From: Lepiota brunneoincarnata
Taxonomy: Eukaryota > Basidiomycota > Agaricomycetes > Agaricales > Agaricaceae
NCBI GenBank assembly: GCA_023014365.1
Contig: JAEBUN010000012.1
Coordinates: 496,001-560,000, forward strand
Direction of reading: 5' to 3'
Length of the DNA: 64,000 bases
Shown here: positions 1-12,364 of the stretch, in pieces
Layout: the number at the start of each line of letters is the position of its first letter
How positions within the stretch are numbered: position 1 is the first letter of the stretch
Made by a program: the position numbers and the translations under genes
The notes under the pieces: generated by a model
Told to the model about the DNA's origin: nothing
Seen by the model: only the letters and a program-made list of their open reading frames with translations
Database searches by the model: none

Positions 1-2756
1 GGCACACGCTCATGTACGCGGTGGGGCGTACTTTGTCCTCCAAATCCTCCGTTATTCATATCGCGCTGGCAGTCCTGGAATCCCCAGTGGGTTAGGTTTT
101 GCGCTTTCGGCAGTGTATTACTTAGTCTGGGGTGTCAGCTACCGGCAACAAGGTACTCACGAGTGAAGTCACTGGTGTAAAACCTGTCGCCCCGGATCAA
201 GGCAATTGCGTCACCAAGCACAGCTCGCGTGGTCTATGGAATGAGTGAGTCAATTGTGATGATAATAAACGAACGTCAGACCGTGAAGCCACATGCGAAA
301 CGTGAACCAGTTGTCAATGGCATTGTCGACTCCGCTTGTAGACCAGTCTAGAAGCAAGGCGGTCGTTCAGGACGTGCCATCAGCAGATGAAACCATGGTA
401 AACACACATAAAGTTCAAGGTTATCAATATGGCCGTAGAGGCGACGAGCAGCTCCCTATGGAACGACGGTGTAAGAAACACTAACAGAGCAGCAACGGAG
501 GAAGTCATACAGCGATCTCCGGATCGGGATTCCATTCTTCAAAACTTTCAAATTCTATGCGAGCTGTCATCATCTGCTACAGGATTTACGGTCAAGAGTG
601 GACGAACCCTTGAGACCCAAGAACTTCCTGAACTCATTCATGGTGCACACTCCCCAGAAGCGGGCCTGTTCAATGCCTAATACCTCGATAAACCTCAGGA
701 CACTTGGGGCGCCCATACCACGGAAAGCACCAGCCGGGCGTCCAGTAGCGCCTTGCAGGATATTAGCAAGATCATCATCGGAGAACTTGCCATCTGGCCC
801 GCGCTTCAAACTTTGGACCACGTTGAGTCAGGATCATGATAACTCAGAACGATACTCACCCTGCGAAAGTCCGCTCAGCAGGATTAGGATCGATCTTCGC
901 GAAAGCTGCGACGGCCGCGCTAAAGTCCAGCTAAGAGATGGCGTCACGAAAACTGTTTATCACCTGATCTGGCGCCAGTACGTACCTGCGCAAATGGATT
1001 TCCACCGGTAGAGGAATTCCCATTGCTAAGAGAGCTTCCATTGGTATGGGAGCTCCCATTGGCGAGAGCACTTTTGAAAGCATCTTCCGTCCACTCCTGG
1101 TCCCATGCTGATGTTGTTGCGTGCCACTGTAGTGCAACTCAATTGTTCAGTACCCGTGACATACGCGTGACCCACGTACGCGATAAAGTATGTTGAACTC
1201 TACGCTGACATGATTACCCAGCCCCCGGTCCACCTCGAGCTCTTTGGTTTTAATGACCTAGAATGGGATAAGATTGATCAAGAGACTGTCATTGAGAGGC
1301 GAAAAAGTATGTGCACATCAAAGGGGGACATATTCCAGTTACAACCTTCGGAAGAACCCAGGAACCCAGCAACGTAATCACCCAGTATTGAATTTATGAA
1401 GTGGCCGCCGCTATTCAAATCAAAATCTGCATTAGTTCGGCGATAACATAAACAACGTAAGACGGACTTCACAAGCCTGGCAGTCTGGAAGATTTGTTCA
1501 TCTTGCGTTGCTCTCTGTGCCGCATCAGTAGGGGGAGGATCTGACCAGAGCCCACGTTCATTGATTTTGAGTAGTTTGTCTGCAATGTACTGCGAAGCCC
1601 AATTAATCATCAATTACGTGCGGGCAGGTGTAGGGCCCACATTGTGGTTACGGCTGAAAAGGACAAGCAGCGCGCTTGACGCCGGGGGCAAGAATGTCAG
1701 ACGCTCCTCAGAGAATGTATCGGGGTATAAATATCCACGACCCGAAGCCTTGTCCCTAACTTTGTCCTGAGCGGCCTGGTCTGATACAAGAATAGTTTGT
1801 ATGCTTTTCCTTTCTGGTAAAAGCATGTACTCACTGTCTCCGTACAAAGGGCTGAGGTCGAGATAAGAGCTTGCATTATTGATATTCATGTCGTTGATGT
1901 CGGTCCGGAACAAGGAGTGCGTCACGAGGGAAGCATATGAAAAAATAAGGCTTGACATTCCACCAGAATGATCTTGGAGCTTCAAAGGTGGAGGGTGAGT
2001 CCCGTGAATGGGTTTAGAGAATTGATGCTCACGCGTTTCCTCTGCAATATAGTATCAAATATCAACCCAGGATCCGGGAGGGAGGTCTTGGGTAAACCAC
2101 CCCTGCCTTGAACACTCCTGGCGTATGGAAGACCAGCACGCCCCTAGGTCTGGGTTATGAAGGTTGTTGCCGCCCCCATCTGCCTGCCGGAAGCAGTGTG
2201 CAGGTCCCAAGTACGAGGCGGGAGGATGAGGAACTGTGTTGTACAGCGCACCAACAACTTGGTTATTCAATGACTTGGAGAGGTCAGTATTTGGATCCAG
2301 GAGTGCGAGGATGCCTAGACCTGTCGCAAACTATACCCAAGTCATCGGAAGGCAGTTGATGGTGGGTAAGCGAGAGACTGACGGCTAGTTTTCGGTCATC
2401 GACACTCTGGGGGTTCTTAACGGCGTCTACAAACGCATCCTACCAAGCACATGAAAACTATATAATGTCAGTAAAAAGATGTACGTACGACATGACGAGG
2501 ATCCGGCTTGTACCCGCCCTTGGACTTGAACGCTTGTACCTTCCAAACGCAATGAAAATCAAACTCGAGAACCGGGGAAGCGACTTACCCTGTTCACCAG
2601 GTTAGTGATAGTTGCGTGACCTTCACGCTTGTCCGCTGGGTCACTGGTTATCTGCCAATCATAATAACCGTCGGGCGCAGTGGGAGGGGGTCGTTTGGAA
2701 AGGTATTCCGTGTCGGCAATGAGGCCAAATGCTTGTACTGGATTGATATCAACCAT
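1..2756 (-). CDS. ppo: Ppo-type fatty-acid dioxygenase (linoleate diol synthase family), C-terminal part outside window
   Basis: Heme peroxidase/dioxygenase of the psi-factor-producing oxygenase family, which makes hydroxy-fatty-acid oxylipins from linoleate or oleate. In family members an N-terminal dioxygenase domain is followed by a P450-like isomerase domain. Minus-strand exons show in order: an N-terminal block with RPPPTAPDGYYDWQ, GGYKPDPRHV, HPPASYLG, RQADGGGNN, then HSGGMSSLIFSYASLVTHS, SSYLDLSPLYG, LPPASSALLVLFSRNHN, NHVSVEFNILYRWHATTS (catalytic Tyr and proximal heme His, split by an intron near 1145-1200), TMNEFRKFLGLK, SFEEWNPDPEIA, RRLYGHIDNLELY, AIALIRGDRFYTSDFT and NLTHWGFQDCQRD near 60-110. 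The P450 part lies left of base 1. The start at 2756 is the first Met that reads into the conserved N-terminus; an exon further upstream cannot be excluded. At least eight introns. The dioxygenase active site looks intact, so this is probably functional. Confidence 0.88.
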
Positions 2757-3543
2757 GGTTGAAAGTGGGGTTAGGAGGTGGGGGTGCTTACCAAAGGTAC
2801 AATACTTATAGCCCGAAGTCACGCTACAAATGATGTTAGGGAAGGCATCAGATGCATCAACTGTTACAAAGAATAACAGAAAGGCACAACTTTCCGGTCA
2901 GTGGTATAATTAGGGCCGGGTGACCATGAGATGATTGGAATTCAGGAATTGGACATCTTCCATTGCGTCAATCAGCCGTCCAATGGACTTACGGTGACTT
3001 GATCACGGCGAAGGCTATGCCATTGGACGCGCAGAATGCTTGATATGAGAAGTGCTTTACCCAAGATATATCACAGAACGATGGATTCGAGGTTCGATGT
3101 GTGCGAACTGTCGGTGGGTGGTTGTGACAATGCGCATGGGCCAGGGAATCGGGTTTGCACTGTGAACTTCTATTATGCACGGTATCTCGCCCGCGGCCGC
3201 CTACTTCCTAAAACTATGCGATCAGGCAGCTATTACAACGCATGGAGAAGCTTCCCGCGTTTGAGCCGCGATCTGTGGGATTAAGCATACAGGGTCCGGA
3301 AATGGCGGCCTATCGAGTAACTCGAGTTGGGTGTTGCGGAAGAAATGTATATTGACGGTGGCTGGGCCTTGCTATGGAGCCGTCGAGGAACAGATGGGGC
3401 ACACGTTTGCGCGAAACGCTCGATGATATAAACAGACGCGCCCTAATTCCACATTGCCGTAAAGTGCATACGTGGTGATTAATTACCCACGCATGAACCA
3501 GAATCAGAACTGACCATGTGATCGGGCCGCGGCAACGTCAGCC
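2757..3543. other. Divergent intergenic region between ppo and HIR1
   Basis: About 790 bases between two divergent starts, so it should hold both promoters. A short minus-strand reading frame at 2989-3180 has no recognisable motif and no splice-supported link to ppo. I see no TATA box or repeat that I would call with confidence. Confidence 0.4.
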
Positions 3544-6500
3544 ATGCACTTCACCAAGCCAGCATGGGTGATCCATAAGGACTCTGCAAAGAGCGACGCA
3601 AATCCAAAACGCCTCTCTATATTCTCTGTTCATGTACATCCAGATGGCTCTCGTATCGCAACCGGCGGTCTCGACGCCAAAGTCCGTATCTGGAGCACAA
3701 AACCTATCCTCAACCCCGCTTCGGAGGAGTCTGGAAAACCGCCAAAGTCACTATGCACTCTTTCTATGCACACTGGTCCCGTCCTTACTGTGCGTTGGGC
3801 TCATTCCGGGCGCTGGCTGGCTAGCGGGAGCGACGATGAGATCGTCATGGTTTGGGACCTCGACCCGTGTGTACTTGGTTTCTTCTATTCTCCTACCGGA
3901 ACCGAACACGCATCTATACTAGAACCGCCCGGGGCAAAGTTTGGGGATCTGACGAAATAAACGTAGAGGGTTGGAAACCCCTTAAGCGATTACCTGGACA
4001 CGAGAGTGGTTCGTACCCAACATTGCCAAAACCTGGATGATACTCAGATAATACCACATCACTAGATGTAACGGATGTCGCGTGGTCCCCTGGGGACAGA
4101 TATCTCGCTTCTGTTGGTCTTGATTCCGCCGTTATCATCTGGTGTGGTTACACTCTTGGTATGAGGGACTGCTTTGTATCGGACATTCGCTTATCAGATT
4201 TCCCCACAGAACGCTTACACAAGATTGACCAGCACCAGGGCTTCGTCAAGGGTGTATGCTGGGATCCCGTTGGAGAGTTCCTCGCAACTCAGTCAGACGA
4301 TAGGTCCGTCAAGATCTGGCGGACCACTGACTGGGGCCTTGAAGCCGAAGTGCGAAAACCCTTTGAGGACTCTCCCGGAAGCACGTTCTTCAGACGCCTT
4401 AGGTGAGCATGCGAACATAGACCTTAATGTTTTTTCTCAAGGCTCAAATATCTTTGCAGCTGGTCGCCAGATGGTGCACATATAACGGCTTCCAACGCCA
4501 CCAACAACAAAGGCTTTGTCTTCATTGCCGCAGTCATTACTCGTAATACTTGGACCTCGGATATTAGTCTTGTGGGGCATGAAAACACTATTGAGGTTGC
4601 CGTGAGTTCAATTAACTCATATATACTGTATGTTCGGTGACCCGATAAACCAGGCCTACAATCCGCACATATTCCTCCGAAACCCAAACGCACCTGTTGC
4701 CACTGCCAACATATGCTCTGTGGTCGCACTGGGCGCAGATGATCGATCGGTCTCGATATGGCAGACCAAGTCTGCGCGCCCGCTCATAGTAGCAAAAGAG
4801 GTGTTTGACCGCCAGATAATGGATCTTAGCTGGTGCGCCAACTCAGTTCTCCTCCTCCATCAAGCTTAGCCGTGTGTAGGTCCTGGGATGGACTCACATT
4901 ATATGCCGCATCCTCCGATGGTACCATCGGAGTCTTCAACTTTGATCACGAAGAATTGGAAGGAATTGCCCCGCACTCTGTCCAGGAGCAATATCTTGCT
5001 AAATTTGGTTTTAAATCTACTCCCATACCTGAAGGCTACTCTCATATTTCGGCCCCAACACACGGACAAACCCAAGCACCCCAAAATGACTTTGACAGTC
5101 ATGAGAGTGAAGAAAAGATCAACATCCTCGTGGCCAAAAAGAACAATAGGAACAAGAAGCGCATTAATCTCTCCTCCATTCCGTCTGCCTCGGTCCCATC
5201 CGCGTCTGCCAATGGCCTTGGACCCGGCAGCCTGATGTCTGCCTCTGCCCCACTATCAAAGCGCGCTCAGCTTATTCCAGTCCAGGACCTTAACCACCGT
5301 CCTCCTGCTTCGCGGATTGTTCCTTCGTCCACTTTCCCTGAGCCGCCCGAACAACCGTTCGAGAGTTCCCACCCTCGCGGAGACTGGGACATGGACACGG
5401 ACATGGACTCTGTGCCAATAAGTGCACTGGACACGACGCCACCACTAGCACAGAAGAGAAAGACAAGGAGTGGTAGTGATGAGGGAAAAGCAGGAACGTT
5501 TGCTAGGAACTTAGGCGGAAACGTGCACAGAGGCGTCGGTGTAATTAAGGAGCTCGTCAGGAGTACCGGCGGCAACAGGAGCTCGCAAGACGGCCAGCAG
5601 GACATGGGACTGACTGTACCTGCAACTATGACCTACCTTAGTTGCGAAGTAGAGGGTGCCACGGGTGATATCTTGGAAGTCTGGAACTATGAAAGCGGTT
5701 GTGAGTATCCTTTTCTTGCCTGTCTCCCGATCAGAATACTGATTGCGGTTCAGCACCTACACGAGTTACATTTGCTAGTGCAAAGGAAACACAGTGGTTG
5801 GACTACGTGCCTTCCCCTGCATTGCTGGTTAAGGCTACGACAATATTTTGTGCGGTTGCTATGCAAGATGGCAACGTGAACGTCTATTCACCGAACGGGC
5901 GGAGGTGAGCCCAACTTGCTGAAACTTTCGATTGTGTGTTCATCCTCTTAACTAGATTGCTGCCGACGATGAACTTGGGCTCGCCGGCATCTCATATGGA
6001 TGCTAACAAACATTGCTTGATGATTGTAACATCGTCCGGCCAGCTTTACTCATGGTAAGTGTTCCGAAACCAATGGCCTGCCAACCTAATCCTATGCAGG
6101 GATGTGAAAAAGTCGGCGGCGAACTTCGTCCCCTTATCTCTTCAGCCCATACTTTCCAATCCCAACACTACTCTTACAGGAGTATCAACAAGATCTAACG
6201 GTGTTCCGATGCTCAGCTGCTCGAACGGGGTTGTGTACACATATGACATGACCCTCAACTGTTTCACCAAACTCGCTGATCGATGGTGGGCCGAAGGTTC
6301 AGAGGCATGGCAGAGACAGCGGTCTGCGGTTGCTACAGGGGGGATGAACAATAAGGGACTCGTGGCCTATGTTGAGGGATATTGTAACAATACTCCGACT
6401 GCGGAGTCGAGTACGGCGGGAGATGGCAGTACACGGCCGGGGTGGTGGGCCGAAGCACTGACATTGGGACATTTGGAGACGAGGATGTATGCGGCGAAGA

Positions 6501-6897
6501 TGTTGGACAGTCCGGTTGAGTATAAGCAGGCGTTGTTAACTTATGCGAGGAGGATCGCAGATGAGGGTTTCAGATGGAAGGCGGAGGAGTTGATCAAGGA
6601 CTTGTTTGGACCTATTTATTGGTATATGATCCTGGTTATATGTTGAATGTGAAAAGGCTGACCTATTGACTACAGGCGTCCTGGGCGAGACGATGGGTGG
6701 TCACCGACTGTTGCTGGAGTAGCGAAAAGAGATTTGTTGAAGGAGGTGCTGTCAATATTTGGTACGCGGTCTTTCCGTGAGCTGCTTGGGTCCTATTGAC
6801 CAAACTTTGAACTTCACATTTAGCGAAGAGCAAGACGTTGACAAAATTGGGAGTGGATTGGCAAGATACTCTCAAGAAGGCTGTGAACGACGACTGA
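3544..6897 (+). CDS. HIR1: HIR1/HIRA-type histone chaperone subunit
   Basis: WD40 protein of the HIR complex, which deposits H3-H4 outside S phase and represses histone and other genes in the nucleus. Exon 1 starts MHFTKPAWVIHKD and gives HPDGSRIATGGLDAKVRIW, a typical HIR1/HIRA N-terminus. Further WD repeats follow: DVTDVAWSPGDRYLASVG, FVKGVCWDPVGEFLATQSDD, a blade with DDRSVSIWQT near 4740, and DGLTLYAASSDGTIGVFNF near 4885. A long disordered, Ser/Pro-rich linker spans 4990-5560. The C-terminal Hira/TUP1-like enhancer-of-split domain begins around 5620 (GDILEVWNYESG) and continues through YTYDMTLNCFTKLADRWW near 6240. The last exon ends AKSKTLTKLGVDWQ...AVNDD with TGA at 6895-6897. About eight short introns. 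No breaks seen. Domain order and length (roughly 900 residues) fit the family. Confidence 0.9.
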
Positions 6898-7769
6898 AAA
6901 TAGGGCCCTTGTTCTTTATCGATACTTATTGGTGTTTCGCTCCTTTGTTGTTGTATTGCTCACTTGCTCATCTTGTCGACATATAATCCCCCTCTTGGTT
7001 TTCATAGTGTACTTGTAGCGGGTAATAGGAACCCTTCGCGGGTTAATTGTGTTCCAAAGATAACAGCTGCTCGAGCGATACGGCATAACCTCTTGTTGTC
7101 TGTGCATACCATACGAGAACCCCCCATCTCTCGCTTGAAGCGCAACTGATGCATTGACTCCAAGCGACGGGACCTATGCCGAATTGGATTTCTCGAGCTT
7201 TGACCTATGTCCACCGTTCTAGTATTTCTGTTACGAACGCTCCCTTTTATGCAAGGCAAATATCCTGCTTTCCCCCTAGATGGGCTGACAGGTGTCGCAA
7301 GAACAATGGCGATCACAAATGATCTGAATTTCCCCGACCCCGTGAAAGTTGAAGCGTATGCAACGATTACATTGGTTCAGGCGAAAGAGCAGGAACGGGA
7401 CGTGCACTCCAACTCTTGCGGCTATGTACAGCTTGTCTAGAATCTACATTATGTGATCTTACTTGCTGTTTGCCGAATCCATGTCCTACGGCACCGACGC
7501 TTCCAAAAGTTTTTTTCTTCCCCAACTGCTCTTCGTCTTCCCGGTCCTGACCTGTTGTCCTCGACACGCCTCTCTTCTAGATGTCTTGTGGCTTCGTGTA
7601 GAGCCGAGGGCTTGCATCTCGACCACCGATGCATGGCGGCAATGGATTGGGTCAAAGAGGTGTGGAGAAGGTTGTGACCGGGGACGCGCTGTGGGCTTCT
7701 TCGCTCGCTGTCGTTTTGTTTACTGATCTCTTAGATCCGCCGCGAATGTCAGTGCTCCGTCGAAAGTAT
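6898..7769. other. Intergenic, no supported gene
   Basis: Probable 3' end of HIR1, then AT/GC-balanced sequence with only short overlapping frames on both strands (7207-7440, 7453-7726). None shows a domain, biased composition or splice pattern. Confidence 0.5.
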
Positions 7770-9990
7770 TAATTCATTCGTGCATTACGGAAGAATAGAT
7801 CCAAAAATAGATTGCAAGGTTGCTTGTTCCAGCCAAGACTTGAGACTTTGATCATGCTCTTGTCTGAGGCGGCTGCAACTGGGCAGGTCACTCTATAATG
7901 CCTGGGTGGTCGTGCGTGTGGTATGGAATAAAATGGACTTACAAGGTCCACGGGATCGTTCCGGCGCTTGGGGGCGTTGAAATGGTTTTGATGATACAAC
8001 ATTCTATATAGAGACAAGACAACCACAGGATACTTACTCCAGAAGACCGTCGACGGACACCTTTGTATCCGATAGACTTTCTACCGGATGGGGCTAGACA
8101 TCCGAATGGGCTAAAGGACATATTGACCTACCCGACCCTTGTATAGGTTCATTGCTCTTTTGACTCTCCTATTACACCTCTCCTGTACCTTGTGGGTTTC
8201 GTGCCGGACTCCTCCGATTTGGCGGAAAGGTGTCACAAGGTGGCAGGCACAGCGGGCTGAGCGGTGGTATTTACGGCAGTTTCATGACACACACTAGGTC
8301 GAAGGACGGGGCTGTCGTGTAAATGTTCTAGTAAGAAGAGAATGCTACCTCCAATCAGAGAAGCGCGGGAATGCCGGTCGCGAGCTCACATCCAAGGTCT
8401 ACAGTAGTATGGGAAACCTTGATGGTTGTAAAGATGAGTTATGGTACGCCAACGGGCGATATCCTCTTTACCCGCCGAGCCTGAGAATCCAGAGCTGGGC
8501 CCCGGACAAAAGGTCGACAGTCACCATCCCGTCGCAGAATCCATAGGCCCATGCTGGTTCCTGCGGTGGTTGAAAGAGGATACTGTGTGTCGGTAGATTC
8601 GTATATTTCGCAGGGTCTAACACTTTGTCAATTTTGGAGGGGGTCCCACTGAGGCATTGCAGCTATGGTTAATGGTCGGAGGCAAGCTATGAGAGAGCAG
8701 CATATTTCGCACCAACCGCTGGTGAAGAAAGGATGTTGGATTTAATTTGAAATTTGGTTGTTGGGGTCAGTGCTGTTTCGGGAAGGTCCCGCTCGCAACT
8801 CCACAACGGCCACCCACACTTTTTATTTCTTTGGCTTCAAATTTTCGCCCCCAACCGTCACGCACCACGCTCTTCCTCAGTGACCCATATTTCGCAGGGC
8901 AACTGCTACCTCTTGCCTTGTCACAGATGATTCAAACTTACGAAAAAAATCATGATACCCCCCCCCTCGCCACATCCTACCGGTTTCTTTTTCATAGATG
9001 GGTTTCCAGGTTTCAAAAGGGCGGGAAAAGTGCACTGTCTCGACTCCTGTAATCCATTGCCTCGAGAGGCAGGAGAGGCAGACTTGGCGCATAGTTCAGA
9101 CGTTGGTACGCGGTTGACCCCCTCGTTCATCATTTTCTTCCTTACCTTCACGCGCACGAGCAGACGTATTCCTTCTAAAGGCCATCCTCAGGAGTTGTCT
9201 CGTCCCCCCCGTCAACCCCAGCTTTGTCCTCCGTTCAGGAGCTATATCCTCTGCATTTCGGCGGCGAGTGCTCTCCCCGCCACCTGGACGGGGACCTCTT
9301 CCCAGCGAAAGGACCGCGTCGTTCCCCACGTTGTTCCCTTTGGCACGCGTACCCTGTGCAAGTTCTGCGCCCTTATCTGGCCTAGCAATCCTGGCCCAGC
9401 AATCCATCCGCGGTCGTTGAATAAAATGGACGTGCGAGTGCCCACCAGACCTTGGCTGGATTCCAAAGCCCTAAAACCCCTGCGCCATAATTACCTATCA
9501 TTTTCACAGCGCAGCATGAACAAAGCGCCCGCGCCTCGGGGCGTACTCGGGGAATTGCCCTCGACCTTGTCTTGACGCAGACACGCCTATCCCGCCCCTA
9601 TTTCTGGATAATCAGTCTCATTCTACTGATCAGTGGATTGAGTTTCCCTACTTTGGCGCTTCACACTGGGCGGCACTCTTGTCACCAGCGTAATGGTCAT
9701 AGGATAACTGGATACCAAGGTCAATCTACAACGAGGGTTGCGAAGGGCAATAATGGCTTGGATGTCTCGTATTGGGGGACTCGGAAAGATGGCTGATAAC
9801 CAGGTTTAGTCGATCGGGCTTATTTAACCAAAACAATCTGGAGGGGTGCTCATCCTTGATTTTCCGGTTCAAGGCGTCCAGCTGCGATTAACAGCAGCCC
9901 TCCAAGCACTGGAGTAAGCGATCGTGCCTCGCCCGCCCTCTATTCATAGACCAGGGACACATTGGGAGGGGGTTGTTCCGACAAGCGACC
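7770..9990. repeat. Repeat unit copy A: partial third copy of the F-box locus duplication
   Basis: This stretch is a diverged copy of the left parts of the units at about 16.64-18.66 kb and 22.12-24.55 kb. Shared landmarks in the same order: ggaagaatagatccaaaaat (7790), gttgaaatggttttgatgat (7977), the gggaaggtcccgctcgcaac block (8778), aggagctatatcctctgcat (9236), and the segment gcgtccagctgcgattaaca (9873). Homology fades after about 9990. The reading frames inside (for example 8747-9575) are not conserved as frames between copies, so I treat the segment as non-coding or long decayed. No terminal repeats or target-site duplication were recognised. Confidence 0.75.
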
Positions 9991-10975
9991 AACTTTCACA
10001 AGGTTATCTTTTCATGTAGCCATGCACGGGAGCTGGAGGTAGGCAGCAACATTCGCAGAAGAGTGCTCATTCTTCGTTTATGCGACCACGAGCCGCGTTC
10101 ACGTTTCCACCATGACCAAGGGCGGGAAACATAGCCCCCGGAGTTTCACGTTCTCGAAAGTCGGGTAATGGGAAGGGGTAGGGATCTCTCTCAAATTTGA
10201 CGGCTTGGTATTCCAAGGGATGAATTCATCCACGACTGTGGTGCCCGCCGATGTTGCTGGGAACCGTTCTAAAGTCGTAACCATCAACAAGATCCTTCAG
10301 CTGTCACTCTTGACAAACCTTTGAAACCTCCAGAATATCTTCATTTGCACCCCCTCCGTCCCTACCTTGTCGTTCATCCAACTACCCATTACCACCGCAG
10401 CCGACATATGGCGTCCCAGAGGAGGGCAAGGCATGTTCGGTTGCCCATCAGGGGAGGGAAGGATGGGATGAAAGGAGCCAGGGCGCGATGTTGAACGTCA
10501 ATGTGCTAGAGACAGACGGGTGCCTTCCTTCGACTTCTAGTCAAGTCCTATCCTGAAGAAGATTCGAATTGGTCGACCGTCGATCTTCGCACCGTCAGGC
10601 GGATGGCAACGGGTCCCATTGGACAAGAGGTTGGAGCGAGAACCATTCGACGACTAGAACCACACCTCCTTCAATCAGCCCTAAGCTAGTCGTCGCTCTT
10701 GCGGAACCGTGTTTCACGTGTCATGAGCGAGGAAAAGGACTTGCAAGTGTGCGAAGCTCCTCGCAACGTACGAGGTTCGGAGTCCGGAAGTTAGGCGTGC
10801 AGGGATGGAGCGCTCAGACTTAAACAGAATGAATTGGGTCCCCGTCATGCAATCGCGTTTTTCCTTTCCTTTACTCTGACCTCTACTCTCTTTTTCTCTT
10901 ATTAAACCCGACGTTGCACGAATAACTTACGCTCTTTTCTTCCTCGTTGACTACCTTACTCCATGCCCCCCGTCC
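9991..10975. other. Intergenic, no firm gene; pyrimidine-rich stretch before next gene
   Basis: A 63-codon minus frame at 10099-10290 (ends near 10102; contains TVVDEFIPWNTKPSNLREIP) has a protein-like composition but no partner exon that I can identify. From about 10860 to 10945 the plus strand is markedly CT-rich, as is common just upstream of highly transcribed fungal genes, and leads into the gene at 10976. Confidence 0.35.
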
Positions 10976-11528
10976 ATGTTGACCTCCCGCCCTTGCCTGG
11001 ACTGCCCTAGAGTTGAACCAGCCCGGCCTCCCATGTCGACCTTCTCAGCTCAGCGGTTCAATCCTCCCATGCCTCTTCGCGCTCCAGATCCATTGCCCCG
11101 GACGAGAAGCAACGAATTAGAGGCTTGGCCCCCTGCTATCAGACCTCGGCAGCCTTACCCTATGGCTCTCTATGCTGTGAGTGCCCTTCGCCGTACTTTT
11201 ACCTCAGTATCGATTTTATCGGATTCATTAGCTTTCCGTCCAGCTGATACATGGAGACGAAGAAGATCATGACCAATACCTGTGGGTCCGGAAGGTCAGC
11301 TCCGGATCCCCTGCGCCACACTGGTTTCGTTCTGATCGTCTGATAATCCAGGTTTACTCCGCCTACAAGACGTTCGTGAAACACATCCGGACAGTCAAGG
11401 ATAAGATGAAAGACGGAGTCGCTAGGGTTTGGGCCCCTGGGTTTGATATGCTTGCACGTTTGTGGAATTATGCAGGTCAGTCGGTTCTTCCATACAGGAC
11501 CCTGTGCAAAGCTGATGGGCTCTGGTGA
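10976..11528 (+). CDS. Small unrecognised two-exon protein
   Basis: Not recognised. Exon 1 reads from ATG 10976, or more likely from the in-frame ATG at 11033 (MSTFSAQRFNPPMPLRAP), through a Pro/Arg-rich segment to a GTGAGT donor at 11177. Splicing to the acceptor ending at 11230 keeps the frame and continues LSVQLIHGDEEDHDQYLW, then VYSAYKTFVKHIRTVKDKMK and VWAPGFDMLARLW, stopping at TGA 11526-11528. A second intron starting at 11477 is possible and would give a slightly different C-terminus. Product about 140-160 residues, with basic and aromatic-rich second half, no signal peptide or membrane segment. A CT-rich stretch lies upstream. The support is the clean GT-AG frame join, not homology. 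Confidence 0.45.
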
Positions 11529-12039
11529 TAATAGCGTTCCGTGGACGCTCTTGATCAATTGCATCGGTCACATCACCGTTTGTGATATCTGACACATATA
11601 GCCGTCGTTCCGGGAATCTTGTTGTCCACCACTCAGTACCGCGTCTTAATACGACCATATAGCATGCATAATTCCGTCACTGTTGCTTTAATCCCATCTT
11701 CGTCCTTATATTTTTCCCTTCTGGAGTAAGCTGGGTCGCTGTACTGCTCAAGCAGAAAGCCACTCCCCCTCACTGATCGACACTTTGCTCGGAGTCCTTA
11801 CGAAGTAGGACCAAGTCTAACCAACTTAGCTCCTTTGTGATTTGTGGGATAAATAAGTAGAGGCGTCTGAAACTTTAATGGGGGGTCGAGATGTGTAACC
11901 TAGCATATCAAGTACCATGATGCTTGAACAGTATATAGTGTGAGGCAGGCGCAGAAAGGATCATGTTGTCCATCAAGCAGCATTGATAAATAAGGATTTG
12001 AGTTGAGCACCTGGAACAATCATCCATATAGGTCAGAGA
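11529..12039. other. Intergenic, no supported feature
   Basis: Only short frames. Minus frames at 11199-11564 and 11422-11658 are antisense to the small gene and lack splice support. Confidence 0.4.
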
Positions 12040-12346
12040 ATGAACATCTGTTATCCGATCAACAGAAGGCGATATCGGACACGCTCCTTACCCACGTTAT
12101 TACCATGAAGGAGACATCCCTGAGCGTCTGCATGTTCGCTGGGTCAATAATTGTGACTTCGGTGTGGTGACATATACGCTTCGCCTCAGTACGCTCAACA
12201 ACCCTAAAGAGCCAGCCAACCCCAATGGAAAGGGCAAATTTGATTACGCTATACTCTCTGCAACAGCTGACATGACAGCCCCAGTGTTTGCTTCAAACGA
12301 CAGCCCGGAAAGTGTGAAACTCACGCAGCAACACATTGGCCGATAG
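12040..12346 (+). CDS. Isolated exon-like open frame, unrecognised
   Basis: An open frame of about 100 codons without an ATG at its 5' end reads GDIGHAPYPRYYHEGDIPER, then LHVRWVNNCDFGVVTYTLRL and NPNGKGKFDYAIL, and stops at TAG 12344-12346. A possible acceptor lies just before (ends near 12066). It may be the last exon of a small gene whose first exon I cannot find, or a remnant. It is convergent with the minus-strand gene ending at 12365. No domain recognised. Confidence 0.3.
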
Positions 12347-12364
12347 CTTGAGCTAAGCGGTTTG

